This document shows, piece after piece, positions 35,635 through 42,744 of a stretch of DNA of 64,000 bases. The stretch spans positions 1 to 64,000 of the forward strand of contig NZ_CADIJW010000028.1 of assembly GCF_902859745.1 (NCBI RefSeq). The letters run 5' to 3'. This stretch comes from Achromobacter dolens (GTDB lineage Bacteria; Pseudomonadota; Gammaproteobacteria; Burkholderiales; Burkholderiaceae_B). Position 1 is the stretch's first letter. Every line of letters begins with the position of its first letter. Position numbers and translations under genes: made by a program. A model generated the notes under the pieces. The model worked only from the letters and a program-made list of their open reading frames with translations. It ran no database searches and was not told the origin of the DNA.

Positions 35635-36692
35635 TGAATCGAGCCAGCAAGAAGCAATCAGTGGGCAATGAAATTCCGGAAAAAAGCGGAGCGTGGGGCT
35701 GGCTGCTGCCCGTGGGAAAAGAGCGTGGAACGTCGACGCCTTCTGGCCATGATCATGTCGTCGAAATATCCCCGGCATGCCTGCGGCTCGTACCGCCCCG
35801 GGATTCCATGCGTGGGTATGGGGCGGCGGTAGCCTATCTGTTCGGATTGCTGATGAGTTTCACGGCGATCAATTTCATCGTGAAATTCGATCCCACCGGC
35901 CGAGGCTACGGCCAGGATTTCTTCATATTTGCAACGTTGTACGTTGTCCTTGCCTTGGTCGGCCTGATTACCGCATTGAAGCTGACGTTCGCGCTCGTGC
36001 CGGATACGGTGATCATCAGTCGCCGTCTGCGCCGCCTGTACGCGTGGGAAAAGAAGGCGGGCTGGATCGCGGTCGACTATGACCAGGCTGTTCCCTATGT
36101 TGCCAACCGCATGGTTGTCACCACGACCGGCGCGGGTGCGCTGTATCCCTTGCGTGTGGCGCAGCTGTGGCCGGGGAGCCGTCGTGTCAAGACGGGGGTG
36201 ACGCCCACCAGTCCGTTCGCCAGTCCGCAGTTGGCGGGGGAGGTCTGGGAATTCATTCGGTGCTACATGGACGGGGAACCGGCACAGGTGCCGCCGGTGG
36301 CGCTGATTCCCGATCATCGCGCCAATGCGTATGCGTGGATGGACCGTGAATTGTTCTCGGACTCGGTCGATCGGCGGCACCGCTTGAAGGGAGGACTGCA
36401 GTCGGTGGCGTTCTGGTTCTTCGGCAGCATGTATTACGTGCCCAATTGGCTGGAATACTGGATCCGTTGCCACGGCCGCCGTCCGGCGCTGCCGGCGGAG
36501 TTGGCCGAGTCGATGAAGTGGGAGGGCGAGAATCCTTATCCCATTATCCCGCCCACGCCTGAAGAGCGCTTGGCGATTGAAGGCAAGCTGCCGCATATGC
36601 TGAATCGATGGCGCTTGGTAAGCGTTTTCGGGCTATTGACCTGGGTGGTGTTGCCGGTCGGGTTTGTATCGGTATTCGCGTTTTTCTTGTAG
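35634..36692 (+). CDS. Membrane protein, candidate immunity A for the VasX-like effector
   Basis: This 352-residue protein has helices at about 60-85 and 98-122, a central soluble domain with RRLYAWEKKAGW, VVTTTGAGALYPLRV and IPDHRANAYAWMDREL, and a last helix at the extreme C-terminus (VSVFGLLTWVVLPVGFVSVF). ATG 35634 overlaps the effector TGA by one base. It resembles the DUF6708 group seen next to VasX-like effectors, but the family name is tentative. Inner-membrane immunity against a pore-former is inferred. The last 129 bases are repeated in diverged form at 38678-38806. Confidence 0.72.
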   Translation: MNRASKKQSVGNEIPEKSGAWGWLLPVGKERGTSTPSGHDHVVEISPACLRLVPPRDSMRGYGAAVAYLFGLLMSFTAINFIVKFDPTGRGYGQDFFIFATLYVVLALVGLITALKLTFALVPDTVIISRRLRRLYAWEKKAGWIAVDYDQAVPYVANRMVVTTTGAGALYPLRVAQLWPGSRRVKTGVTPTSPFASPQLAGEVWEFIRCYMDGEPAQVPPVALIPDHRANAYAWMDRELFSDSVDRRHRLKGGLQSVAFWFFGSMYYVPNWLEYWIRCHGRRPALPAELAESMKWEGENPYPIIPPTPEERLAIEGKLPHMLNRWRLVSVFGLLTWVVLPVGFVSVFAFFL

Positions 36693-36844
36693 TTGACTCC
36701 AAGGGCGTGGGTATGGGCTGAGCGTGAAAAGTAACGGCACGTGATCCAGGGATTTTCTGTCGTCCAGAAGAAGGAGGCGCGTTGTGGGCGGTTGCCGCAT
36801 CGCCGTCCTGTCGAACTCGATGACAACTATTAGGAAAATGAGAG

Positions 36845-37855
36845 ATGGAAGTACTGCCGGAACGCACCGGCACCTGGGGCTGGCTGCTGTCGGGACGGTC
36901 TGGCGTGCAGCCGGCCGCCGAGGGCATGGTTACCGAATTGACGCCGGCCTGCTTGCGTCTGACGGGGCCTTTCGAGGCGTCTCGCGGTTACGTGGCCTGC
37001 GTCTCGTTGGCGGCGGCGGTTGGGTTGACATTGCTGTTTCTCACCGCGCTGATCGATCTCCGTATGGGTAGGACCACCCTGGATACGGGCCTTGCGGTCA
37101 TGATGGCAAGTTATCTCGTCTGTGCGTTGATCGGCTGGGTCTGCGCTTATCGATCGGTTTTTTCACCCATCCAGGAGACCACTATCGTCAGTCGCGCACT
37201 GCGGCGCTTGTATGCGTGGGAAAAACGGACCGGCTGGACGTCGGTCGACTTTGACCGTGCGCTGGCTTACGTGGGCAACTATCACGTGGTCACCACGACC
37301 GGGGCGGGAGCGGCCTATCCATTGCGTGTCGTCGAGATCGCGCCCGACACGCGCCGCATTCTCAAGGGCGTGGCGCTTACCGCGCCATTCGACCGTCCCG
37401 AAGCCGGGGCGCAACTTTGGGAGTTCATCCGCTTGTACATGGACGCCGAACCCGCGGCATTGCCGCCGGTCGCGTTGGTGCCGGACCATCGCGTCAACGC
37501 GTATGCATGGATGGAGCGTGAACTCTTTCCCTATGCGATCGATCGTCATCACAGACTGGTGCGGCCGTTCGCGTTCTGGTTCTTCAGCGGCGCCTATTAC
37601 CTGCCGAATTGGATGGAGTGCTGGATTCGCCGATTCGGACGCCGCCCTGCGCTGCCGGCGGAATTGGCGGCAGTGGCGGGCTGGCAAGGCGACAACCCGT
37701 ATCGGATCGTCCCGCCGACGCAGGAAGAACTGCTGGCGCGTGCCGGGAATCTGCCGTCCATGAAAAGGCGATGGTGGCTGGCAAGTATTTTCGGTTTGGC
37801 GCTCTGGGTTGCCCTGCCGCTGTTTTTCGCGGGCGTCGTGGTGTCCAACTGGTAG
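36845..37855 (+). CDS. Membrane protein, candidate immunity B (paralogue of A)
   Basis: This 336-residue paralogue of the preceding protein has the same plan and shared segments: GTWGWLL at the start, RRLYAWEKRTGW, VVTTTGAGAAYPLRVVE, PDHRVNAYAWMERELFP and GRRPALPAELA, with two helices near 55-105 and one at the C-terminus. Identity by eye is about half. It follows a 152-base gap in which I see no clear gene or promoter. It is probably an extra immunity protein, perhaps against a related effector in other strains. Confidence 0.72.
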   Translation: MEVLPERTGTWGWLLSGRSGVQPAAEGMVTELTPACLRLTGPFEASRGYVACVSLAAAVGLTLLFLTALIDLRMGRTTLDTGLAVMMASYLVCALIGWVCAYRSVFSPIQETTIVSRALRRLYAWEKRTGWTSVDFDRALAYVGNYHVVTTTGAGAAYPLRVVEIAPDTRRILKGVALTAPFDRPEAGAQLWEFIRLYMDAEPAALPPVALVPDHRVNAYAWMERELFPYAIDRHHRLVRPFAFWFFSGAYYLPNWMECWIRRFGRRPALPAELAAVAGWQGDNPYRIVPPTQEELLARAGNLPSMKRRWWLASIFGLALWVALPLFFAGVVVSNW

Positions 37856-37917
37856 GCGGGTATTGACGGGGTCGGTTCCACGCCGGCGGTATGCATTCGA
37901 TGAGCGGAGTGCGATCG

Positions 37918-38679
37918 ATGGGATATTCGGAATCGGTAGCAATGACGACGGAACGTCATGACAAGGTCCGCAAGCTGGCCGGCAAGATCGCGGGACTGCG
38001 CCGCGTCAGGCGCTCGCGTGATTTCGTGATGGAGCAGCTAGGCGGCGGCGTTGGCGCGTCGGCGGTGTCCGCCGGCCTGGCGGAGATGGGGGGCGCGGCC
38101 ATTGCGATCGCTACCCTCGACAGTACGGAGAAGGCGGACTTCGTGGAGTTCACGCTCGGCGGCGAGCCCGTTCGAGGCTGGTTCTGGCGGTTTCCCTTTG
38201 ACGAGGGCGATGACATCGAACTGGTGGCCGAGCGCGACGGGCAGGCATGGATCGCCTACGGCGCCCGGCGGCCGGCCGATGCGCTGGTTGCGGTGTATCC
38301 GCATTGTTTCGAGGGGCGCCGGGCGCACTACGCTTCCACGTTCCGCTTCTGGGGCATCGTAGTGGGGGCGGTTTTTCTGTTCATGATGTGCCTGGATGCG
38401 ATTTTCGCAATGTTCAAGGGCACATTCAGCCTGAGCAGCCAGTTGTCGGCGTATGCGGTCTACCTGGCCTATGGGTTGCCGGCGTTGTTGCTGGTTTTCG
38501 GGTTCCTGGCTTGGCGCGGCGGTTGCAAGACGGAAGGGTTTGCGCGGATGGCAGAGACCATTTTCGCCGGCTTTGGCTGGCGGGATGCCAGCCGCATCAA
38601 TTTGCGCAAGACCTCCAGGGCGTTGCGTCGCGACGGTGATGGGCGTGACTATGGCACGCTCTATTTCCGCTACAGGTGA
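37918..38679 (+). CDS. Membrane protein C in the immunity array
   Basis: This 253-residue protein has a basic N-terminal region (KLAGKIAGLRRVRRSRDF), a Gly/Ala-rich stretch, a beta-rich segment and two membrane helices at about 138-158 and 175-195. ATG 37918 is chosen for its GGAG ribosome site (37906-37909); earlier in-frame ATGs at 37891 and 37900 lack one. Its length and plan differ from its neighbours. The stop codon is immediately overlapped by a fragment of gene A. The family is not assigned with confidence; T6SS immunity or accessory is inferred from position. Confidence 0.62.
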   Translation: MGYSESVAMTTERHDKVRKLAGKIAGLRRVRRSRDFVMEQLGGGVGASAVSAGLAEMGGAAIAIATLDSTEKADFVEFTLGGEPVRGWFWRFPFDEGDDIELVAERDGQAWIAYGARRPADALVAVYPHCFEGRRAHYASTFRFWGIVVGAVFLFMMCLDAIFAMFKGTFSLSSQLSAYAVYLAYGLPALLLVFGFLAWRGGCKTEGFARMAETIFAGFGWRDASRINLRKTSRALRRDGDGRDYGTLYFRYR

Positions 38680-38806
38680 GCGCTTGGCGATTGAAGGCAA
38701 GCTGCCGCATATGCTGGGCCGGTGGCGCTTGGTAAGCGTTTTCGGGCTATTGATCTGGGTGGCGCTGCCCATCGGGTTCGTGTCGGTATTTGCGTTTTTC
38801 CTGTAG
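38678..38806 (+). pseudogene. Remnant of an immunity-A-type gene (last 43 codons)
   Basis: These 129 bases match the last 129 bases of the immunity A gene (36564-36692) with about 13 mismatches by eye and no gaps, including the stop codon. They encode an intact C-terminal segment (ERLAIEGKLPHML to the stop), but there is no start or upstream part. The match begins exactly at the stop of the preceding gene, which points to recombination or gene replacement that left the tail of a third paralogue. Confidence 0.85.
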
Positions 38807-38910
38807 TTGGCGCGTTGACGCCGACTCGCTTGCGCCTGACGCGAGAGTATTCCCCGCTCGGTGCCGGGGGGCGCCTTGCCGGCGTTTTTCCTTGACCCAG
38901 GAGGGGCCCG

Positions 38911-39840
38911 ATGGATTTCAACGGACTCATGTCCAAGTTTCCCAACGACCGTCCACTGACGGAATTCGAGCGTGAGCACCGACTGCTGCAGAAAAAGCGG
39001 CTGGATGTCCCGCTGCTGGCGCAACTGTGCGTGGTGAGGATGAATTCCAACAGCCTGCTGTCGGTCGACCGTTGGTATGCCTGGCGTGGCTTCGTGGCGC
39101 TGCTGGGTGCGATCGGCCTGGCCTTCGGCATCGGCGGCGTCCTGATGCTGGCCTGGATCCTGGTGGTGGACCGGCTGCCCAATGAAAACGGCCTGTGGGA
39201 AGCCGTCTTCTTCGGCATGGCCATTTGCGCGGCGCTGGGCGCGGCGAGCGCCTGGGTCGCCCACAAGGAAATGTTCCGCTGGACCTACTATCCCATCGCG
39301 CTGGATCGCAAGCGCCGCCTGGTGCATGTGTTCCGGCTGGACGGCACCGTGCTGACCGCAGCGTGGGACAAGATCCATTTCACGCTGGGACGGGGCAGGG
39401 GCAGCTTCGGTTTGCTCAACTGGGATATCCGCGGACTGATCCTCGATCAGGACGGGGCCACGGTCAGGGAGACCTTTGCGTTCTGCATCGCCACCAGCCG
39501 CATCGAAAACGCATATTCGCATTGGGAGTTCCTGCGCCGTTACATGGAAGAGGGCCCGCAAGCGGTGCTGGACGCGGTGCTGTTCTGCATGCCGGTCGAC
39601 GGCAAGCGCGAGAGTTTCGCCTTCAGCAAGGAGCGCATCTTCGCCAACGATGCCCAACAGCCGGGCCTGGCCTGCCTGATCTTGGCGCCCGTCAACTACC
39701 TGCACGCGATCATGCGTTGGGCTGTCATGCGCACCAGCAGGATCCCGGCGTTTTCGCCCGAGATCGAGGCGACGCTGCGGCCTGAGCCAGGCGATCCGTA
39801 TGTTCGCGACGCCTCGATGATCCCGGAAGACCTGCGTTAA
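38911..39840 (+). CDS. DUF6708-like membrane protein, candidate immunity D
   Basis: This 309-residue protein has helices at about 63-90 and 102-118 and a soluble domain with YPIALDRKRRLVHVFRLDGT and NWDIRGLILDQDG. An IENAYSHWEFLRRYMEEGP segment resembles the WEFIRCYMDGEP segment of paralogue A. A near-perfect AGGAGGGG ribosome site precedes the ATG. It is more distant from A and B than they are from each other. Tentatively DUF6708; immunity against a membrane-active T6SS effector is inferred. It is the last gene of the T6SS island. Confidence 0.72.
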   Translation: MDFNGLMSKFPNDRPLTEFEREHRLLQKKRLDVPLLAQLCVVRMNSNSLLSVDRWYAWRGFVALLGAIGLAFGIGGVLMLAWILVVDRLPNENGLWEAVFFGMAICAALGAASAWVAHKEMFRWTYYPIALDRKRRLVHVFRLDGTVLTAAWDKIHFTLGRGRGSFGLLNWDIRGLILDQDGATVRETFAFCIATSRIENAYSHWEFLRRYMEEGPQAVLDAVLFCMPVDGKRESFAFSKERIFANDAQQPGLACLILAPVNYLHAIMRWAVMRTSRIPAFSPEIEATLRPEPGDPYVRDASMIPEDLR

Positions 39841-39845
39841 TTAAA

Positions 39846-39885
39846 CCCGGGTAATATTGACGAATAATTTAATCCGGGTAAAAAT
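39846..39885 (+). promoter_or_regulatory. Promoter with two CCGGGTAA repeats before the carotenoid oxygenase gene
   Basis: TTGACG (39857-39862) and TAAAAA (39879-39884), 16 bases apart, make a plausible sigma-70 promoter in an AT-rich island. Copies of CCGGGTAA at 39847-39854 and 39874-39881 lie just upstream of the -35 and across the spacer/-10, 27 bases apart, which is typical placement for repressor sites. The regulator is unknown. Confidence 0.45.
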
Positions 39886-39917
39886 TACATCCTTCTCCAA
39901 CCCGAAGGATGCAAGGC

Positions 39918-41252
39918 ATGACCCGATTCGACCTGAACACCGGCGCCACCGCGCCGCTTGCCGATGAAACCGACCTGACCGACCTGCCGGTGACGGGCAC
40001 GTTGCCGCCCGAGCTGGACGGCGCGCTGGTGCGCAACGGTCCCAACCCCCTGCGCGGCCGTTTCGAGGGCAACGACGTGCTGTCCTGGTGGCCCCAGCCG
40101 GCGATGCTGCACGCCATCACCTTGCGGGATGGCCGCGCCATGGACTACCGCAACCGCTGGGCCCGCACCCGCCTGTGGGCGCGCGAATACGCGCCCGCGC
40201 TGGCCGCCGACCTGCCCGACACCAATCCCAACGTCAACGTGCTGCGCCATGCCGGCGAAACCCTGGCGCTGGCCGAAGGCGGCGTGCCGCTGGCGATGAC
40301 GGCGGGGCTGGACTTCCTGGGCGCCTGCGGCCGCCATCCCGGCTTGGCGGGCGGCATGACCGCGCACCCCAAGATCGATGCCGTGACCGGCGAGTTGATG
40401 AGCTTTCGCGCCCATTGGGAGCGACCCTGGCTGCGCTATGGCGTGGCGGATGCCCACGGTCGGCCGCTGCTGGACCAGCTGATCGAGGTGCCCGAGCCGT
40501 CGATGATGCACGACATGGCCATCACCGCCCGCCACAGCATCCTGCTGGACCTGAACGTGGCCTACGATTTTTCGATGCTGTCGCGCGGCTACCGCATGCC
40601 GCTGCGCTGGCACGACGAGCGGCAATCGCGGCTGGGCGTGATCCCGCGCCATGGCGGGCCGGTGCGCTGGTTCGAGGTGGCGCCGTGTTTCATCCAGCAC
40701 GTGGTCAACGCCTACGAGGCCGACGACACCACGCTGGTGCTGGACGTGGTGCGCTATCCGGAATACCTGCGGCTGTCGCGTGACGGCGCGGGCTTCGTGG
40801 ACAGCCCGTTGGGGGTGCTGTGGCGCTACGTGATCGACCAGGCCGGCGGCGGCGTCAGCGAGCGCCAGCTGGATGACGCCGGCATCGAACTGCCGCGCAT
40901 CAACGATGGCCGCACCGGCCATGCCTATCGCTATGCCTACGCCGTGCATCAACCCAACAATCGCGAGATGCGCGGGGTGGTGCGCTACGACCTGGAGACC
41001 GGCGCGCGGCAGCGGTACGAGGTGCCGCCGGGCGACCAGAACAGCGAACCCGTGTTCGTGCCGCGCCCCGGCGCGCAGTCGGAGGACGACGGCTGGGTGC
41101 TGGTGTGCGTCTATCGACAGGAGGGCGACCGCAGCGACGTGGTGGTGCTCGATGCCCGTGACCTGACGGCCGGGCCGCTGGCCACGGTGCGCCTGCCGCG
41201 GCGGATACCGGCGGGTTTCCATGGCGCCTGGCTGCCACGCGAGGCGGGCTGA
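39918..41252 (+). CDS. Carotenoid cleavage oxygenase family protein
   Basis: This 444-residue protein is of normal length for the RPE65/CCO family. The opening GALVRNGPNPL is diagnostic. The four iron-binding histidines expected of the family are H150 (AHPKID), H198 (MHDMAIT), H261 (HVVNAYE) and H435 (GFHGAW). The enzyme would split a carotenoid, apocarotenoid or stilbene-type double bond with oxygen; the substrate cannot be told and no carotenoid biosynthesis genes are nearby. ATG 39918 has a GAAGGA site eight bases upstream; ATG 39909 overlaps that site and is less likely. Confidence 0.92.
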   Translation: MTRFDLNTGATAPLADETDLTDLPVTGTLPPELDGALVRNGPNPLRGRFEGNDVLSWWPQPAMLHAITLRDGRAMDYRNRWARTRLWAREYAPALAADLPDTNPNVNVLRHAGETLALAEGGVPLAMTAGLDFLGACGRHPGLAGGMTAHPKIDAVTGELMSFRAHWERPWLRYGVADAHGRPLLDQLIEVPEPSMMHDMAITARHSILLDLNVAYDFSMLSRGYRMPLRWHDERQSRLGVIPRHGGPVRWFEVAPCFIQHVVNAYEADDTTLVLDVVRYPEYLRLSRDGAGFVDSPLGVLWRYVIDQAGGGVSERQLDDAGIELPRINDGRTGHAYRYAYAVHQPNNREMRGVVRYDLETGARQRYEVPPGDQNSEPVFVPRPGAQSEDDGWVLVCVYRQEGDRSDVVVLDARDLTAGPLATVRLPRRIPAGFHGAWLPREAG

Positions 41253-41262
41253 AGGCGAGGGC

Positions 41263-41284
41263 GGCGCGGGGAGGGGGCCGCGCC
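41263..41284 (+). other. Hairpin after the carotenoid oxygenase gene
   Basis: GGCGCGG (41263-41269) pairs with CCGCGCC (41278-41284) across an 8-base G-rich loop. No T-run follows on either strand. It lies between convergent genes and could limit readthrough. Confidence 0.3.
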
Positions 41285-41369
41285 GGGAGGCTGCTTGAGG
41301 GCGCCCGCCAGCGGGGCTTTGGGCCGGCATGGCCAGCGTTGCCTGTCGCGGTTGCGAGCGGGAGGTGTC

Positions 41370-42098
41370 CTAGCGGCCCTTGGCGCGCGCGCCTTTCCTG
41401 GCGGGCGCGCGCGACGTCTCCCTGGCCGGCGGCGCGGCGGCCGCCGTTACCTGTTCCATCCAGGCCAGCGTCTCGGTGTAGGTCACGAACTGCTGCAGAT
41501 AGCCCGGCGACAGCTCGCGCATCAACGACAGGGCGCGGTGCACCAGCTGGTTGGAATTGAGCGGGCCGGCGTTCTTGTGCACCTGCTCCTGCGACTGGCG
41601 CACCTGACGGTCGGCGCTCAGGCCGGACCAGATCTCGCGCAGGCCATCCAGCACCGGCATGTCCGGATAGGCATCGCGGCGCGCCTGCGCGGCGATGGCG
41701 TCGGGGTCTTCGCCGGGCGCGCCGGGGTAGGCGAGATACGCCGCCAGTTCCGCCAGCGGCCCGCGCGCGGGCTTGGGGGCTGCCGTGGCCGGCGCGGGGC
41801 TGGCATCGGGCGTGGCGGGATCGTCCAGCCCTTCGGCTGCGTTGGCCGCGCGGGCCGCGGCGACGCGCGCCGCATACGCCCGCAGCAACTGCGCCAGCCG
41901 CTCGTCCAGCCGGGCGCGGGCCGCGCCGGCGTGGGCGGCCGCGCGCCGGGCCAGCGCCTCGATGAAATGGAAACCGACCGGATCGAGCCGGTCGTCGCCG
42001 CGCTCGCGCCAGGCCTGCAAGGTGGCGAGCGTGGCGTCGGCGGGCGCGGTATCCGCGCCGGTCGTCAGCGCCGGGCCCAGGCCGCCATCACTGGCCAC
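41370..42098 (-). CDS. DUF2894 protein, last gene of the MotAB-like operon
   Basis: This 242-residue protein starts at GTG 42098, which overlaps the OmpA stop by 11 bases and has a GGAG ribosome site. An N-terminal helical region contains WRERGDDRLDPVGFHFIEALARR. An Ala/Pro-rich linker follows, then a C-terminal half with LREIWSGLSADRQVRQSQEQ and NAGPLNSNQLVHRALSLMREL, ending in a very basic tail. This matches DUF2894, a family of unknown function found with DUF802 and OmpA genes. No membrane helix is seen, so it is probably a cytoplasmic partner of the DUF802 tail. Confidence 0.85.
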   Translation of the reverse strand: MASDGGLGPALTTGADTAPADATLATLQAWRERGDDRLDPVGFHFIEALARRAAAHAGAARARLDERLAQLLRAYAARVAAARAANAAEGLDDPATPDASPAPATAAPKPARGPLAELAAYLAYPGAPGEDPDAIAAQARRDAYPDMPVLDGLREIWSGLSADRQVRQSQEQVHKNAGPLNSNQLVHRALSLMRELSPGYLQQFVTYTETLAWMEQVTAAAAPPARETSRAPARKGARAKGR

Positions 42099-42744
42099 GC
42101 GCGGGCTCCGCACTGTTGGTCGGCTTGGGAATGGGGGTGATCTCGACCCGGCGGTTCTTCGCGCGGCCGTCTTCATCGGCGTTCGAGGCCACCGGCTGCT
42201 CGGCGCCGAAGGCGGCGGCGAACACCAGCGACGACGGCACGCCTTCGTCGATCAGGGCGCGGGTGACGGTCAGCGCGCGCTGCGCCGACAGGTCCCAGTT
42301 GTCGGCAAAGCGCCGGTTGCCCTCGCGCACCTGCTGGTCGTCGGTGAAGCCGCTGACCATCAGGATCTCGTCATTGGCCTTCAGGTAGGCCGACAGCGGT
42401 TCGATCAGGCTTTTCAGCACCTCGCGGCCTTCCGGCTGCAATTGGTCGGAATTGAGCGCGAACAGCACGCTGCCGCTGATGCCGATGCGGCCGTTGACTA
42501 GCGTCACGCGGCCGGCCGCCAGCGGCGCGGCCAGGGCCTGCTCCAGCGTCTGGCGGCGCTGGGTCTCTTCCTGGCGCTGCTTGACCTCGCGTTCCAGTTG
42601 GGTCGACAGCTCGAGCTGCACGGCCACCACGCTCACCAGGATCAGCACGAAGGCGCCCAGCAGCACCGACATCAGGTCGCCGAAGACGGCCCAGGTCGGC
42701 ACCGCGGGTTCCACGCCGCCGTCGATGTCCTCGCCCGCGCTCAT
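42088..42744 (-). CDS. MotB-like OmpA-family protein
   Basis: This 218-residue protein has one N-terminal membrane helix (about 19-42) beginning WAVFGDLMSVLLGAF. Asp23 sits where MotB has its proton-binding aspartate. A short coiled region and a C-terminal OmpA peptidoglycan-binding domain follow (ALNSDQLQPEGREVL; VSGFTDD; LSAQRALTVTRAL; KNRRVEI). It overlaps the DUF802 stop by four bases. The pair has the MotA/MotB stator plan: an ion channel anchored to the wall. ZorB of Zorya phage defence is a comparable protein, but no direct relationship is shown. Confidence 0.88.
   Translation of the reverse strand: MSAGEDIDGGVEPAVPTWAVFGDLMSVLLGAFVLILVSVVAVQLELSTQLEREVKQRQEETQRRQTLEQALAAPLAAGRVTLVNGRIGISGSVLFALNSDQLQPEGREVLKSLIEPLSAYLKANDEILMVSGFTDDQQVREGNRRFADNWDLSAQRALTVTRALIDEGVPSSLVFAAAFGAEQPVASNADEDGRAKNRRVEITPIPKPTNSAEPARGQ

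Noticed and set aside
36693-36844. Possible small gene or promoter between immunity genes A and B
   Set aside because: Only short frames without ribosome sites or recognisable sequence, and no convincing -35/-10 pair.
38453-38806. 117-codon frame ending in an immunity-A-like tail
   Set aside because: Its first two thirds are an out-of-frame reading of membrane protein C; only the last 43 codons are related to gene A, so it is listed as a remnant.
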